Assembly (NCBI RefSeq): GCF_014651135.1
Contig: NZ_BMWH01000031.1
Span: 1-64,000 of the forward strand
Source of the DNA: Streptomyces echinoruber
GTDB taxonomy: Bacteria > Actinomycetota > Actinomycetes > Streptomycetales > Streptomycetaceae
Reading direction: 5' to 3'
Length of the DNA: 64,000 nucleotides
This document shows positions 26,921 to 35,841 of the stretch, piece after piece; position 1 is the first letter of the stretch; every line of letters starts with the position of its first letter. The position numbers and the translations under genes are program-made. Below the pieces are notes generated by a model. It was not told the origin of the DNA. It made no database searches and saw only the letters and a list, made by a program, of their open reading frames with translations.

Positions 26921-28330
26921 ATGCGCAGTACGAGCCACACCATCCGGACACGCACGACCCGCCCGGCGGCCCGCCAGGCCGCCAGAGCCGCCGCGGCCGC
27001 CCTGTGCGCGGGAGCGCTGGCGCTCTCGCTCACCGCCTGCGGCGGCGACGGCAACGACAACGACGGCTCTTCCAAGGAGAGCGGCACCCCGACCGGCAGC
27101 ACGGTCAGCCTTCCGAAACTGAACGGCCAGAGTCTCGAGGTCGCCGCGGTGTGGACGGGCGGCGAGCAGAAGAACTTCAAGAAGGTGCTGGCGGAGTTCG
27201 AGAAGCGCACGGGCGCGAAGGTGACGTTCGTCCCCGCCCAGGACCCCATCATCAACTTCCTCGGTTCGAAGATCGCGGGCGGCCAGCCGCCGGACGTGGC
27301 GCTGCTGCCGCAGCCGGGCGCCATCAAACAGGCCGTCGACAAGGGCTGGGCCAAGCCGCTGGGCAGCGCGGCGCAGGAGCAGCTCAAGAAGAATTACTCG
27401 CCGGGCTGGCAGGACATCGGCAAGGTCGACGGCAAGCAGTACGGCGCCTACTACAAGGCCGCCAACAAGTCGCTGATCTGGTACAACGCCAAGGTCTTCG
27501 AGAACGCGGGCGCCAAGGAGCCCAAGACCTGGAAGGACCTGCTGGGCACCGCGCAGACGGTCTACGACTCCGGTGTGACGCCGTTCTCCGTCGGCGGCGC
27601 CGACGGCTGGACGCTGACCGACTGGTTCGAGAACGTCTACCTCTCGCAGGCGGGCCCGGACAAGTACGACCAGCTCGCCCAGCACAAGATCAAGTGGACC
27701 GATCCGTCCGTCAAGCAGGCGCTGACGACTCTCGCGCAGATCTGGGGCAAGAAGGACTACCTCGCGGGCGGCCCGAACGGCGCGCTGCAGACGGAGTTCC
27801 CGGCCTCCGTGACGCAGACCTTCACCGGCGGCGACCAGCCCAAGGCCGGCATGGTCTTCGAGGGCGACTTCGCGCAGGTCAACATCGGCGAGACCAAGGC
27901 GAAGGTCGGCACGGACGCGAAGGTGTTCCCGTTCCCGGCGGTGGGTGCCGGCTCGCCGGTGGTCACCGGCGGTGACGCGGCCGTCGTCCTGAAGGACTCC
28001 AAGGCGGCGCAGGCGCTGGTGACCTTCCTGGCCTCGCCGGACGCGGCGACCATCCAGGCCAAGCTGGGCGGCTACCTGTCCCCGAACAAGAACGTCCCGC
28101 TGTCGGCCTACCCGAACGAGGTGCAGCGCACCATCGCCAAGGCGCTCATCGCCTCCGGCGACGACTTCCGCTTCGACATGTCCGACCAGGCGCCGCAGGC
28201 GTTCGGCGGCACGCCCGGCAAGGGCGAGTGGAAGGACCTGCAGGACTTCCTGAAGAACCCGAAGGACGTCGCGGGCACGCAGGCGAAGCTGGAGAAGGAC
28301 GCGGCGGCGGCCTACGGAAGCGGGAGCTGA
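26921..28330 (+). CDS. ABC transporter sugar-binding lipoprotein
   Basis: The 469-residue protein has a Tat/Sec-like Arg-rich N-terminus, a hydrophobic core and a lipobox LTAC (Cys near residue 42), followed by a Gly/Asp/Asn/Ser linker. The mature part is an extracellular solute-binding protein family 1 fold (NGQSLEVAAVWTGGEQKNF, GGQPPDVALLPQPG, PVVTGGDAAVVL). It should bind an oligosaccharide outside the cell for the two downstream permeases. The ATG at 26921 follows GGGGCAGTG; a GTG directly before it is an equivalent start. No ATPase gene is in the operon, so a shared MsiK-type ATPase is likely, as usual in Streptomyces. Confidence 0.93.
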   Translation: MRSTSHTIRTRTTRPAARQAARAAAAALCAGALALSLTACGGDGNDNDGSSKESGTPTGSTVSLPKLNGQSLEVAAVWTGGEQKNFKKVLAEFEKRTGAKVTFVPAQDPIINFLGSKIAGGQPPDVALLPQPGAIKQAVDKGWAKPLGSAAQEQLKKNYSPGWQDIGKVDGKQYGAYYKAANKSLIWYNAKVFENAGAKEPKTWKDLLGTAQTVYDSGVTPFSVGGADGWTLTDWFENVYLSQAGPDKYDQLAQHKIKWTDPSVKQALTTLAQIWGKKDYLAGGPNGALQTEFPASVTQTFTGGDQPKAGMVFEGDFAQVNIGETKAKVGTDAKVFPFPAVGAGSPVVTGGDAAVVLKDSKAAQALVTFLASPDAATIQAKLGGYLSPNKNVPLSAYPNEVQRTIAKALIASGDDFRFDMSDQAPQAFGGTPGKGEWKDLQDFLKNPKDVAGTQAKLEKDAAAAYGSGS

Positions 28331-28337
28331 TCCGGCG

Positions 28338-29681
28338 ATGACGTCGGCCACGGCGGCGGGGGCCCCCGCGGCCCCCGCCGCACCGAAGAGGCGCGGGAGC
28401 GTGACCGGCACCCGCAGGACGGTGGCGGCGCTGTTCCTGCTGCCCGCCCTGGTGCTGCTCGGCGCGCTCGTGGTGTACCCGATCGGGTACTCGGTCGTCC
28501 GCAGTTTCTCCAACGCCTCCGGCGACGGTTTCGCCGGCTTCGACAACTACAAGGCCCTGTTCACCGACGACGGCATCCGCACCGCCCTGAAGAACAACAT
28601 CATCTGGGTGGTGTTCGCGCCGGCCGTGTCCACCGCGCTCGGTCTGATCTTCGCGGTGCTGACCGAGCGGGTGCGCTGGGGGACGGCGTTCAAACTGGTC
28701 GTCTTCATGCCGATGGCGATCTCCATGCTCGCCGCCGGGATCATCTTCCGGCTGGTCTACGACCAGGACCCGGACAAGGGCGTGGCGAACGCGGTGTGGG
28801 TCGGCGTGCACGACACCTTCGCCCAGTCCTCGGCGTTCCCCAAGGCGCACCCGGGCCGCAACTCGCCCCTGCGGCCGCAAAGCGGCGGATTCGTCACCGC
28901 GGCCGCCGTCCACACCGGCCAGGCGGTCGGCCTGCCGCTCGTCGGCGTCGCCCCCGACCAGATGCCCGACAGCGCCAAGAAGGCCGCGGCCGCCAAGCCG
29001 GAACCGGGGAAGATCACCGGCACGACCTGGCAGGACTTCACCCGCGGCAAGGGCGTCGGCCGGCTCGGCGCGGTCGACCCGGGCGAGCTGGGGTACGCCG
29101 GCATGCGGATCGAGGCCGTCAAGGACGGCAAGGTCGTGGCGTCGACGACGGCCGCCGGCGACGGCACGTTCACCCTGCCCGCCCAGGCCGACGGCGCGCT
29201 GCTGCGGCTGCCGGCGAGCAACTTCAAGGAGCCGTACAACGGCCTGGACTGGCTCGGCCCGTCCCTGGTCACGCCGGCGATCATCGGCGCGTACGTGTGG
29301 ATGTGGGCCGGGTTCGCGATGGTGCTGATCGCGGCCGGGCTCGCGGGCGTGCCGCGCGAGCTGCTGGAGGCGGCGCGCGTCGACGGCGCCAACGAGTGGC
29401 AGGTCTTCCGCCGGATCACGGTGCCGATGCTGGCGCCGGTCCTCGCCGTCGTCACCGTCACCCTGATGATCAACGTGCTGAAGATCTTCGACCTGGTCTT
29501 CATCATCGCCCCGGGCTCCTCCCAGGACGACGCCAACGTCCTCGCGCTGGAGCTGTACCGCAAGGGCTTCTCCGAGGGCCAGCCCGGCATCGCCAGCGCC
29601 ATCGCGGTGTTCCTGCTGCTGCTGGTGATCCCGGTGATGCTGTTCAACATGCGTCGGCTCAAGCGGGAGGTGCGGCGATGA
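28338..29681 (+). CDS. ABC sugar permease with inserted extracytoplasmic domain
   Basis: The 447-residue protein is a binding-protein-dependent permease of the MalF/UgpA type: helices near residues 28-50, 85-110 and 118-142, and the cytoplasmic EAA loop ELLEAARVDGANEWQVFRRITVP near residue 340. The family is usually about 300 residues; here about 150 extra residues lie between the third helix and the remaining helices (about 148-305). The insert is hydrophilic and ends in a segment like carboxypeptidase-regulatory/Cna-B folds (KDGKVVASTTAAGDGTFTLPA). It lies 7 bp after the binding-protein gene. The insert might contact the binding lipoprotein or wall glycan. The permease call is secure, the insert function is not. 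Confidence 0.9.
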   Translation: MTSATAAGAPAAPAAPKRRGSVTGTRRTVAALFLLPALVLLGALVVYPIGYSVVRSFSNASGDGFAGFDNYKALFTDDGIRTALKNNIIWVVFAPAVSTALGLIFAVLTERVRWGTAFKLVVFMPMAISMLAAGIIFRLVYDQDPDKGVANAVWVGVHDTFAQSSAFPKAHPGRNSPLRPQSGGFVTAAAVHTGQAVGLPLVGVAPDQMPDSAKKAAAAKPEPGKITGTTWQDFTRGKGVGRLGAVDPGELGYAGMRIEAVKDGKVVASTTAAGDGTFTLPAQADGALLRLPASNFKEPYNGLDWLGPSLVTPAIIGAYVWMWAGFAMVLIAAGLAGVPRELLEAARVDGANEWQVFRRITVPMLAPVLAVVTVTLMINVLKIFDLVFIIAPGSSQDDANVLALELYRKGFSEGQPGIASAIAVFLLLLVIPVMLFNMRRLKREVRR

Positions 29682-29794
29682 CCGGCGCGAGTCGGACCGG
29701 CGGCCGGGGGTCCGGGGGTTGCCCCCCCGGACGAATGCAGCACCATGCGTCGGCTCAAGCGGGAGGTCAGGCGATGACCGGCACGAGTCGGACC
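29648..29794 (+). repeat. 51-bp imperfect direct repeat at the permease junction
   Basis: 29648-29698 and 29744-29794 match at 48 of 51 positions (CATGCGTCGGCTCAAGCGGG onward). The first copy is the 3' end of permease 1; the second is a non-coding duplicate before permease 2. Confidence 0.9.
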
Positions 29795-29826
29795 TGCACG
29801 GGTCGGACCGGCAGGGAGGTGCGGCG

Positions 29827-30735
29827 ATGACCGTGGAGGCCGGGACTCTCCCGAAGGTGACCAAGGCGGAGCCGGTGAAGGCGCGGCAGCCGCTCGGTTC
29901 GCGGCTGGCCGGGGCCGTCAGCGGCGGGCTGCTGCGCGTGTTCCTCATCGTCGTGGGCCTGTTCTGGCTGGTCCCGACGATCGGTCTGCTGCTGTCGTCG
30001 CTGCGCTCCCCGGAGGACATGAGCGCCAGCGGCTGGTGGACGGTGTTCAGCAAGCCCTCGCAGCTCACCTTCGACAGCTACCAGAAACTGCTGGAGAACA
30101 GCGACATCACCGACTCCCTGGTGAACACCGTCCTGATCACGGTGCCGGCGACCGTCCTCGTCGTGGTCGTCGGCTCGCTCGCGGGCTACGCGTTCGCGTG
30201 GATGGAGTTCCCGGGCCGCGACTGGTGGTTCCTGGGCGTGGTCGGCCTGCTGGTCGTGCCGGTGCAGGTGGCGCTCATCCCGATCGCCGAACTCTTCGGC
30301 AAGATCGGCCTGTTCGGCACGGTCTTCGGCGTGGTGCTGTTCCACACCGGCTTCGGCCTGCCGTTCGCGGTGTTCCTGCTGCGCAACTTCTTCGCGGAGA
30401 TCCCGCGCGAACTGCTGGAGGCGGCCCGCCTGGACGGCGCCGGCGAACTGCGCCTGTTCGCACGGGTGGTGCTGCCGCTGGGCGGCCCGGCCATCGCGAG
30501 CCTGGCCATCTTCCAGTTCCTGTGGGTGTGGAACGACATGCTGGTGGCGCTGGTGTTCACCAAGTCCGGCACCCAGCCGATCACGGTGGCGCTGCAGACG
30601 CAGGTCCGCCAGTTCGGCAACAACATCGACGTGCTGGCGCCCGGCGCGTTCATCTCCATGGTGATCCCGCTGGTGGTGTTCTTCGCCTTCCAGCGGCAGT
30701 TCGTCTCCGGCGTGATGGCGGGCGCGGTCAAGTAG
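29827..30735 (+). CDS. ABC sugar permease (MalG/UgpE type)
   Basis: The 302-residue protein has six predicted helices and the EAA loop ELLEAARLDGAGELRLFARVVLP near residue 197, with the usual C-terminal SGVMAGAVK. The ATG at 29827 follows GGGAGGTGCGGCG. It forms the heterodimeric channel with permease 1. The 145-bp gap from permease 1 is unusual for such operons and holds a duplicate of the junction. Confidence 0.93.
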   Translation: MTVEAGTLPKVTKAEPVKARQPLGSRLAGAVSGGLLRVFLIVVGLFWLVPTIGLLLSSLRSPEDMSASGWWTVFSKPSQLTFDSYQKLLENSDITDSLVNTVLITVPATVLVVVVGSLAGYAFAWMEFPGRDWWFLGVVGLLVVPVQVALIPIAELFGKIGLFGTVFGVVLFHTGFGLPFAVFLLRNFFAEIPRELLEAARLDGAGELRLFARVVLPLGGPAIASLAIFQFLWVWNDMLVALVFTKSGTQPITVALQTQVRQFGNNIDVLAPGAFISMVIPLVVFFAFQRQFVSGVMAGAVK

Positions 30736-30779
30736 CCCGCAGGACGGCGCCGTTCCGCCCGCACGACGGCGCCGTCGCA

Positions 30780-30812
30780 CAGGGGGCGGGTCCGGCACGG
30801 GCCCGCCCCCTG
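30780..30812 (+). terminator. Terminator of the sugar ABC operon
   Basis: CAGGGGGCGGG (30780-30790) pairs with CCCGCCCCCTG (30802-30812). A second stem, GACGGCGCCG/CGGCGCCGTC, lies at 30743-30776. Behind it, 30813-30910 is a run of 13-bp CGCGCTCCCTCTC-type repeats without a gene. Confidence 0.75.
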
Positions 30813-31015
30813 CGCGTTCCCCCCGCGCTCCCTCTCCGCGCTCCCTCTCCGCGCTCCCTCTCCGCGTTCCCCCGCGCTCCCTCTCCGCGTTCCCCCACGT
30901 TCCCCCACGTTCCCGCCGTGTCCCCCGAATGCCGTAGTCGCCGTAACCATGTCACTCCATCGGCCGTTGCCGGGCACAACGCCCGTCACGCCCGTGCCGA
31001 CCGATGGATGTCCCC

Positions 31016-33427
31016 GTGCCCAGGTTCAGTGTCATCGTCCCCGCGTACCAGGTGCAGGCGTATCTGCCCGAGTGCCTGGACTCCGTGCTGACGCAGTCCT
31101 TCCCCGATCTGGAGCTGATCGCGGTCGACGACGCCTCGCCGGACGCGTGCGGCGAGGTCATCGACGCCTACGCCGCCCGCGACCCGCGGGTGAAACCCGT
31201 CCACCTGCCGCGCAACGCCGGCCTGGGCCCCGCCCGCAACGCGGGCCTGGCGCACGCCGGCGGCGACTACGTCGTCTTCCTCGACGGCGACGACACCCTC
31301 ACCCCGGGCGCGCTGCGGGCCATCGCCGACCGGATCGAGGCGACCGGCGAGCCGGACGTCCTGGTCTACGACTACGCCCGCACGTACTGGACGGGCGAGG
31401 CCCGGCGCAACAAGGCCGCCGCCCAGCTCACCGAGGAGGGCCCGGCGCCGTTCCGCATCGAGGACCGCCCAGGCCTACTCACGCTGCTGATGGTGGCGTG
31501 GAACAAGGCGTACCGCCGTGAGTTCGTCGAGCGCGAGGGCCTCACCTTCCCGCCCGGCTACTACGAGGACACCCCGTGGACGTACCCGGCGCTGCTGACC
31601 GCGCGGTCGGTCGCGACGCTGGACCGGGTGTGCGTGCACTACCGGCAGCGCCGGCGCGGCAGCATCCTCGGCACCACCAGCGACCGGCACTTCGACGTGT
31701 TCGCGCAGTACGACCGTCTCTTCGCGTTCCTCGCCGAGCGGCCCGAACTGGCCCACTGGCGGCCGGTGCTGTTCCGCCGCATGCTCGAGCACCTGACGGT
31801 GGTCTTCACCCGCCCCGGCCGCCTGCCGCGCGCCTCCCGGGCCGCGTTCCTGCGCGCGGCCCGCGCCCACTGCCGCCGCCACCGCACCCCCGCGGCCACC
31901 GTCCCACCGACCTCCGTCCCCCCAACCTCCGCTCCCCCGGCCGCCGTTGTCCCATCCTCCGTTCCCCCGGCCGCCGTCCCCCCGGCCTCCGGCACGGCCG
32001 ATGCCGGGAGAGCCGGCGCCGGGCGGGCGACCCTGCCCGGTCCCTCGCCGCGCACCCGGCTGCGCCACGCCCTGGTCCGCCTCGGCCTGCACCGCACCTT
32101 CCGGCTGCTGGGCCTGGCCGCGGCCGTCCTGCGGCGCACCCGCGGGACGGCCGCCCGCCTGCGCGGGACCGTGCGCACCGCCCTGCTGCGCGTCCACCAC
32201 CGCCTCCAGCGGTGCCTGCCGCTGCGCGCCGACTGGGCGGTGTTCACCGCGCAGGGCGGTCACGGCGGCGACCCGGCCGCGCTGGAGGCCGCGTTCCGCG
32301 AGTTCGCGCCGCACATCCGCACCGCGTGGGTCGCCCGCCCCGAGCACCGGCACACCGTGCCGCCCGGCATCCGCCGCCTCACCCCGGGCACCGCCGCGTA
32401 CTTCACCGCGCTGGCCCGCGCCGCGTACCTGGTCGACGACTCCCCTCTCGCGAACTCCCCCCTCACGCCCCGCCCGGCCAAGCGCGCGGGCCAGATCGTG
32501 CTGCAGACCCACCAGGGCACCCCGCTCGCGCACACCGGCCTGGACCTGCAGGAACGCCCGGCCGCCGCTCGCGGCACGGACTTCGCGCGGCTGCTGGACG
32601 GCGTCGACCAGTGGGACTACGCCCTGTCCGCCAACCGCCACTCCACCCTCACCCACGAGCGGGTCTACCCCGGCTCCTACGCCACGCTGGAATACGGCCG
32701 CCCGTGCACCGACGTGTTCCACACGGCGACGGCGGAGGACGTGGCCCGGCTGCGCGAGGCGCTCGGCGTCCCCCGGGAGGCGGTGGCGGTCCTGTACGCG
32801 CCCGCGCCGCGCGACCACCTGCGCACCCAGCGGCCCCTCCTCGACCTGGAGCGCGTCCTGCGCCGCCTGGGCCCGGGCTTCGTCGTCCTGGCCCGCACCG
32901 CCCACCCGCTTCCGGCGCCCGGCGCGCCCGGCCTGATCGACGTCTCCCGCCACCCGGGTGTGGAGTCGCTGTGCCTGGCGGCGGACGTCCTGGTCACCGA
33001 CTACGCGTCCCTCATGGTCGACTACGCCGTCCTCGACCGGCCGATCGTGCTGTACACCCCGGACCGCGAGGTGTTCGAGGCGACCCGCGGCAGCTACGTC
33101 GACCTGTGGTCCGACCCGCCGGGCGCGGTGGCGCACAGCGAGGACGAGCTGATCGACGTCTTCACCGCCGGGCACTGGCGCGACGCGCGCGCGGAGCGGC
33201 TGCGGGCCGCGTTCCGGGAGCGGTTCTGCCCGCACGACGACGGGCGGGTCGCGGAGCGGGTGGTCCGCCGGGTCGTGTACGGCCAGACGGACGAGGCGAG
33301 CGGGCTGCCGCCGGTCGTCCCGCTCGCCGAGCGGCGGCCCGCGCCCTCCGCGGCGGCCCGCGCGCGCTCCCCGCTCGCCACCGTGCCGCAACCCGCCGGC
33401 TTCTCGGCCGTCACCGAGAGCCACTGA
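31016..33427 (+). CDS. GT2 + CDP-glycerol glycerophosphotransferase-like fusion (paralogue 1)
   Basis: The GTG at 31016 aligns with the starts of the two paralogues downstream (M-P-R-F-S); the ATG at 31004 would add four residues. The 803-residue protein has an N-terminal GT2 domain (VIVPAYQVQ, AVDDASPD, FLDGDDT, YYEDTPW) and a C-terminal TagF-like domain (about 430-770) with TDYASLMVDYAVLDRPIV. At the TagF active-site motif it reads Q-T-H-Q-G-T-P-L-A-H, where HGTP(L)K is usual. A Pro/Ala-rich linker with PPTS/PPAAV repeats joins the domains. Such enzymes build teichoic or related wall polymers at the inner membrane surface. It is first of three tandem paralogues. Confidence 0.88.
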   Translation: MPRFSVIVPAYQVQAYLPECLDSVLTQSFPDLELIAVDDASPDACGEVIDAYAARDPRVKPVHLPRNAGLGPARNAGLAHAGGDYVVFLDGDDTLTPGALRAIADRIEATGEPDVLVYDYARTYWTGEARRNKAAAQLTEEGPAPFRIEDRPGLLTLLMVAWNKAYRREFVEREGLTFPPGYYEDTPWTYPALLTARSVATLDRVCVHYRQRRRGSILGTTSDRHFDVFAQYDRLFAFLAERPELAHWRPVLFRRMLEHLTVVFTRPGRLPRASRAAFLRAARAHCRRHRTPAATVPPTSVPPTSAPPAAVVPSSVPPAAVPPASGTADAGRAGAGRATLPGPSPRTRLRHALVRLGLHRTFRLLGLAAAVLRRTRGTAARLRGTVRTALLRVHHRLQRCLPLRADWAVFTAQGGHGGDPAALEAAFREFAPHIRTAWVARPEHRHTVPPGIRRLTPGTAAYFTALARAAYLVDDSPLANSPLTPRPAKRAGQIVLQTHQGTPLAHTGLDLQERPAAARGTDFARLLDGVDQWDYALSANRHSTLTHERVYPGSYATLEYGRPCTDVFHTATAEDVARLREALGVPREAVAVLYAPAPRDHLRTQRPLLDLERVLRRLGPGFVVLARTAHPLPAPGAPGLIDVSRHPGVESLCLAADVLVTDYASLMVDYAVLDRPIVLYTPDREVFEATRGSYVDLWSDPPGAVAHSEDELIDVFTAGHWRDARAERLRAAFRERFCPHDDGRVAERVVRRVVYGQTDEASGLPPVVPLAERRPAPSAAARARSPLATVPQPAGFSAVTESH

Positions 33428-33591
33428 ACGACGTTTGCTCTTCCGGGAGTTCCCATGCCCCTCCGTTCGTCACGGCCGGCGCCGTGCAGACCGTCCACCT
33501 GGCGGCCGGCCGGACGACCGGGCCGCCCGCAAACGGTTCGGCGGTCGCGCGCGTGCGGCCCGAGCAGCAGGACGACAACAGAAAGAGCAGC

Positions 33592-35835
33592 ATGCCCCGC
33601 TTCAGCATCATCGTCCCGACCCATGGGGTCGCGGGCCGGCTGTCCCAGGCGCTGGACTCGGTCCTCGCGCAGTCCTTCGGCGACTTCGAGCTGATCCCGG
33701 TGTGCGACGCGCCCGGCTCCCCGGGCGCGGACGTCGCCGCCGCGTACGCCGGGCGGGACTCCCGGGTGCTCTCCCCGGTGCACTCGCCGCCGGCGGCCGG
33801 GCTGGGCGCGGCCCGCAACGCGGGCCTGGCGCGGGCCGGCGGCGAGCACCTGCTCTTCCTCGACGGCGACGACACCCTCGCCCCGGGCGCGCTGCGGGCC
33901 ATCGCCGACCGCCTGGACGAGGTGGGCGGCCCCGGGGCCGTCGACGTGCTGTACACCGAGCACGAGCGGGTGCCCTGGTGGGAGGGCAGGCCGGGCAACC
34001 CGGCCGCCCCGCTGCTGGCGCAGGCGCCCCGCGGCGCCTTCACCCCCGACGAGGTGCCGCGGCTGACGGGCGTGCCCCTTCCGGCGTGGAGCGCCGTCTA
34101 CCGCCGCGCCTTCGTCGTCACGTACCGGCTGGCCTTTCCCGACGGCCACTTCACGGACCTCGGCTGGATGGGGGCGGTGACCGCGGCGGCGACGCGGCTG
34201 GCGGTGCTGCGGCAGGTCGTCGTACGGCATCTGGTGCGGCGGCAGGGCAGCCGGCTCAACACGCCGGGCCCGCACCAGCTCGACCTGCTGGACCAGGTGG
34301 AGCGGGTGCTGGTCACCGCGGCCGAGCGGGGCCTGCCGGCGGAGCGGCTGCGGCCGCTGTTCGCCGACCTGTTCGCCGTCGTGCTGAAGACGGCCGCCCG
34401 GCCCGAGCGGCTGCCCGCCGACAGCCGCCGCGCCTTCTTCCGCCGCGCGAGCCGCCTCCACCGCGGCCACCGCCCGGCCGGTTTCCGCCCGCCGGGCGGC
34501 AGCCTCGGCGTGCAGCACCGGCTGCTGGCGGCGGGCGCCTACGCGGCGTTCCGCGCGCTGCGCGGCACCAACCGCACCGCCGCGCGGGCCGCCGGGCGCC
34601 TGCCCCTCCCGCGCGGCCTGCGCACCCGCCTGCTGTACGCCCGCGAGCTGCGCCGCCCGCTGGACGAGAACCTCGCCGTGTACTGCGCCTACTGGGGCCG
34701 CGGCTACGCCTGCAACCCGGCCGCGATCCACGCCAGGGCCCGCGAACTCGCCCCGCACATCCGGTCGGTGTTCCTCGTCGAGCCCGACCGGGCGCACACC
34801 GTGCCGGACGGCGTCGACTACGCCGTGATCGGCAGCCGCCGCTACTGGCAGGTGCTGGCCCGCGCCAAGTACCTGGTGAACAACGCCAACTTCGCCGAGG
34901 GCGTCGTCAAGCGCCCCGGCAGCGTGCACGTGCAGACGCAGCACGGCACCCCGCTGAAGAAGATGGGCGTGGACCAGTCGACGTATCCCGTGGTCGCCGC
35001 CGCGACCGGCAGCTTCACCAAACTGCTGGGCCGGGTGGACCGGTGGGACTACAACCTGTCCTCCAACCGCCACTCCACCCAGATGTGGGAGCGGGCCTTC
35101 CCCGGTTCCTGGGAGGCGCTGGAGTACGGCTATCCCCGCAACGACGTCTTCTACACGGCGACCGCCGACGACGTGGCCCGCATCCGCGCGGAACTCGGGG
35201 TGCCCGAGGGGAAGCTGGCGGTGCTGTACGCCCCGACCCACCGCGACCACCGCACCGGGTTCGCCACCGGCGGCCTGGACCTGGAGGCGTTCTGCGAGGC
35301 GGCCGGCGACGACGTCGTGGTGCTGCTGCGCGCCCACTACTTCTACGACCGGGGCGGCGGGCGCGGCGGCGGGCGCGTCATCGACGTCACCGCGCACCCC
35401 TCGTCGGAGGAGGTGTGCCTGGCCGCGGACGCCCTGGTCACCGACTACTCGTCGATCATGTTCGACTACGCCAACCTGGACCGGCCCATCGTGGTGTACG
35501 CCGACGACTGGGACGTCTACACCGAGACCCGCGGCGTCTACTTCGACCTGATGGCGGAGCCGCCCGGTCCCGTCGCGCGCACGCCCGGGGAACTGGCGCG
35601 GGTGTTCGCCGACGGCTCCTACCGCAGCGCCGAGTCCGCCCGGCTGCGGGCCGCCTTCCGGGAGCGGTTCTGCGAGTTCGACGACGGCCGGGCCGCCGAG
35701 CGCGTGGTGCGCCGGGTGTTCCTCGGCGAGCCGCCGGAGGCGATCCCGCCCGTGACCCCGCTCGCGGAGCGCGTCCCGGCCCCCGCCGCCGTCCCCCTCA
35801 CCAGCCTCCGCACAAGCCCCCTCACAAGGAGCTGA
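33592..35835 (+). CDS. GT2-like + TagF fusion (paralogue 2, canonical TagF motif)
   Basis: The 747-residue protein begins MPRFSIIVPTHG after GAAAGAGCAGC. Its GT2-like half keeps FLDGDDT but reads V-C-D-A-P where the paralogues have V-D-D-x-S, and HFTDLGW where they have YYEDTPW, so nucleotide-sugar binding or the catalytic base may be lost. The TagF half is canonical: QTQHGTPLKKMG, NRHSTQMWERAFPGS, YAPTHRDHR, LLRAH and TDYSSIMFDYANLDRPIVVYADD. It probably adds polyol-phosphate units to a wall polymer. The gap from paralogue 1 is 164 bp; paralogue 3 follows after 6 bp. Confidence 0.88.
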   Translation: MPRFSIIVPTHGVAGRLSQALDSVLAQSFGDFELIPVCDAPGSPGADVAAAYAGRDSRVLSPVHSPPAAGLGAARNAGLARAGGEHLLFLDGDDTLAPGALRAIADRLDEVGGPGAVDVLYTEHERVPWWEGRPGNPAAPLLAQAPRGAFTPDEVPRLTGVPLPAWSAVYRRAFVVTYRLAFPDGHFTDLGWMGAVTAAATRLAVLRQVVVRHLVRRQGSRLNTPGPHQLDLLDQVERVLVTAAERGLPAERLRPLFADLFAVVLKTAARPERLPADSRRAFFRRASRLHRGHRPAGFRPPGGSLGVQHRLLAAGAYAAFRALRGTNRTAARAAGRLPLPRGLRTRLLYARELRRPLDENLAVYCAYWGRGYACNPAAIHARARELAPHIRSVFLVEPDRAHTVPDGVDYAVIGSRRYWQVLARAKYLVNNANFAEGVVKRPGSVHVQTQHGTPLKKMGVDQSTYPVVAAATGSFTKLLGRVDRWDYNLSSNRHSTQMWERAFPGSWEALEYGYPRNDVFYTATADDVARIRAELGVPEGKLAVLYAPTHRDHRTGFATGGLDLEAFCEAAGDDVVVLLRAHYFYDRGGGRGGGRVIDVTAHPSSEEVCLAADALVTDYSSIMFDYANLDRPIVVYADDWDVYTETRGVYFDLMAEPPGPVARTPGELARVFADGSYRSAESARLRAAFRERFCEFDDGRAAERVVRRVFLGEPPEAIPPVTPLAERVPAPAAVPLTSLRTSPLTRS

Positions 35836-35841
35836 CCCGCC

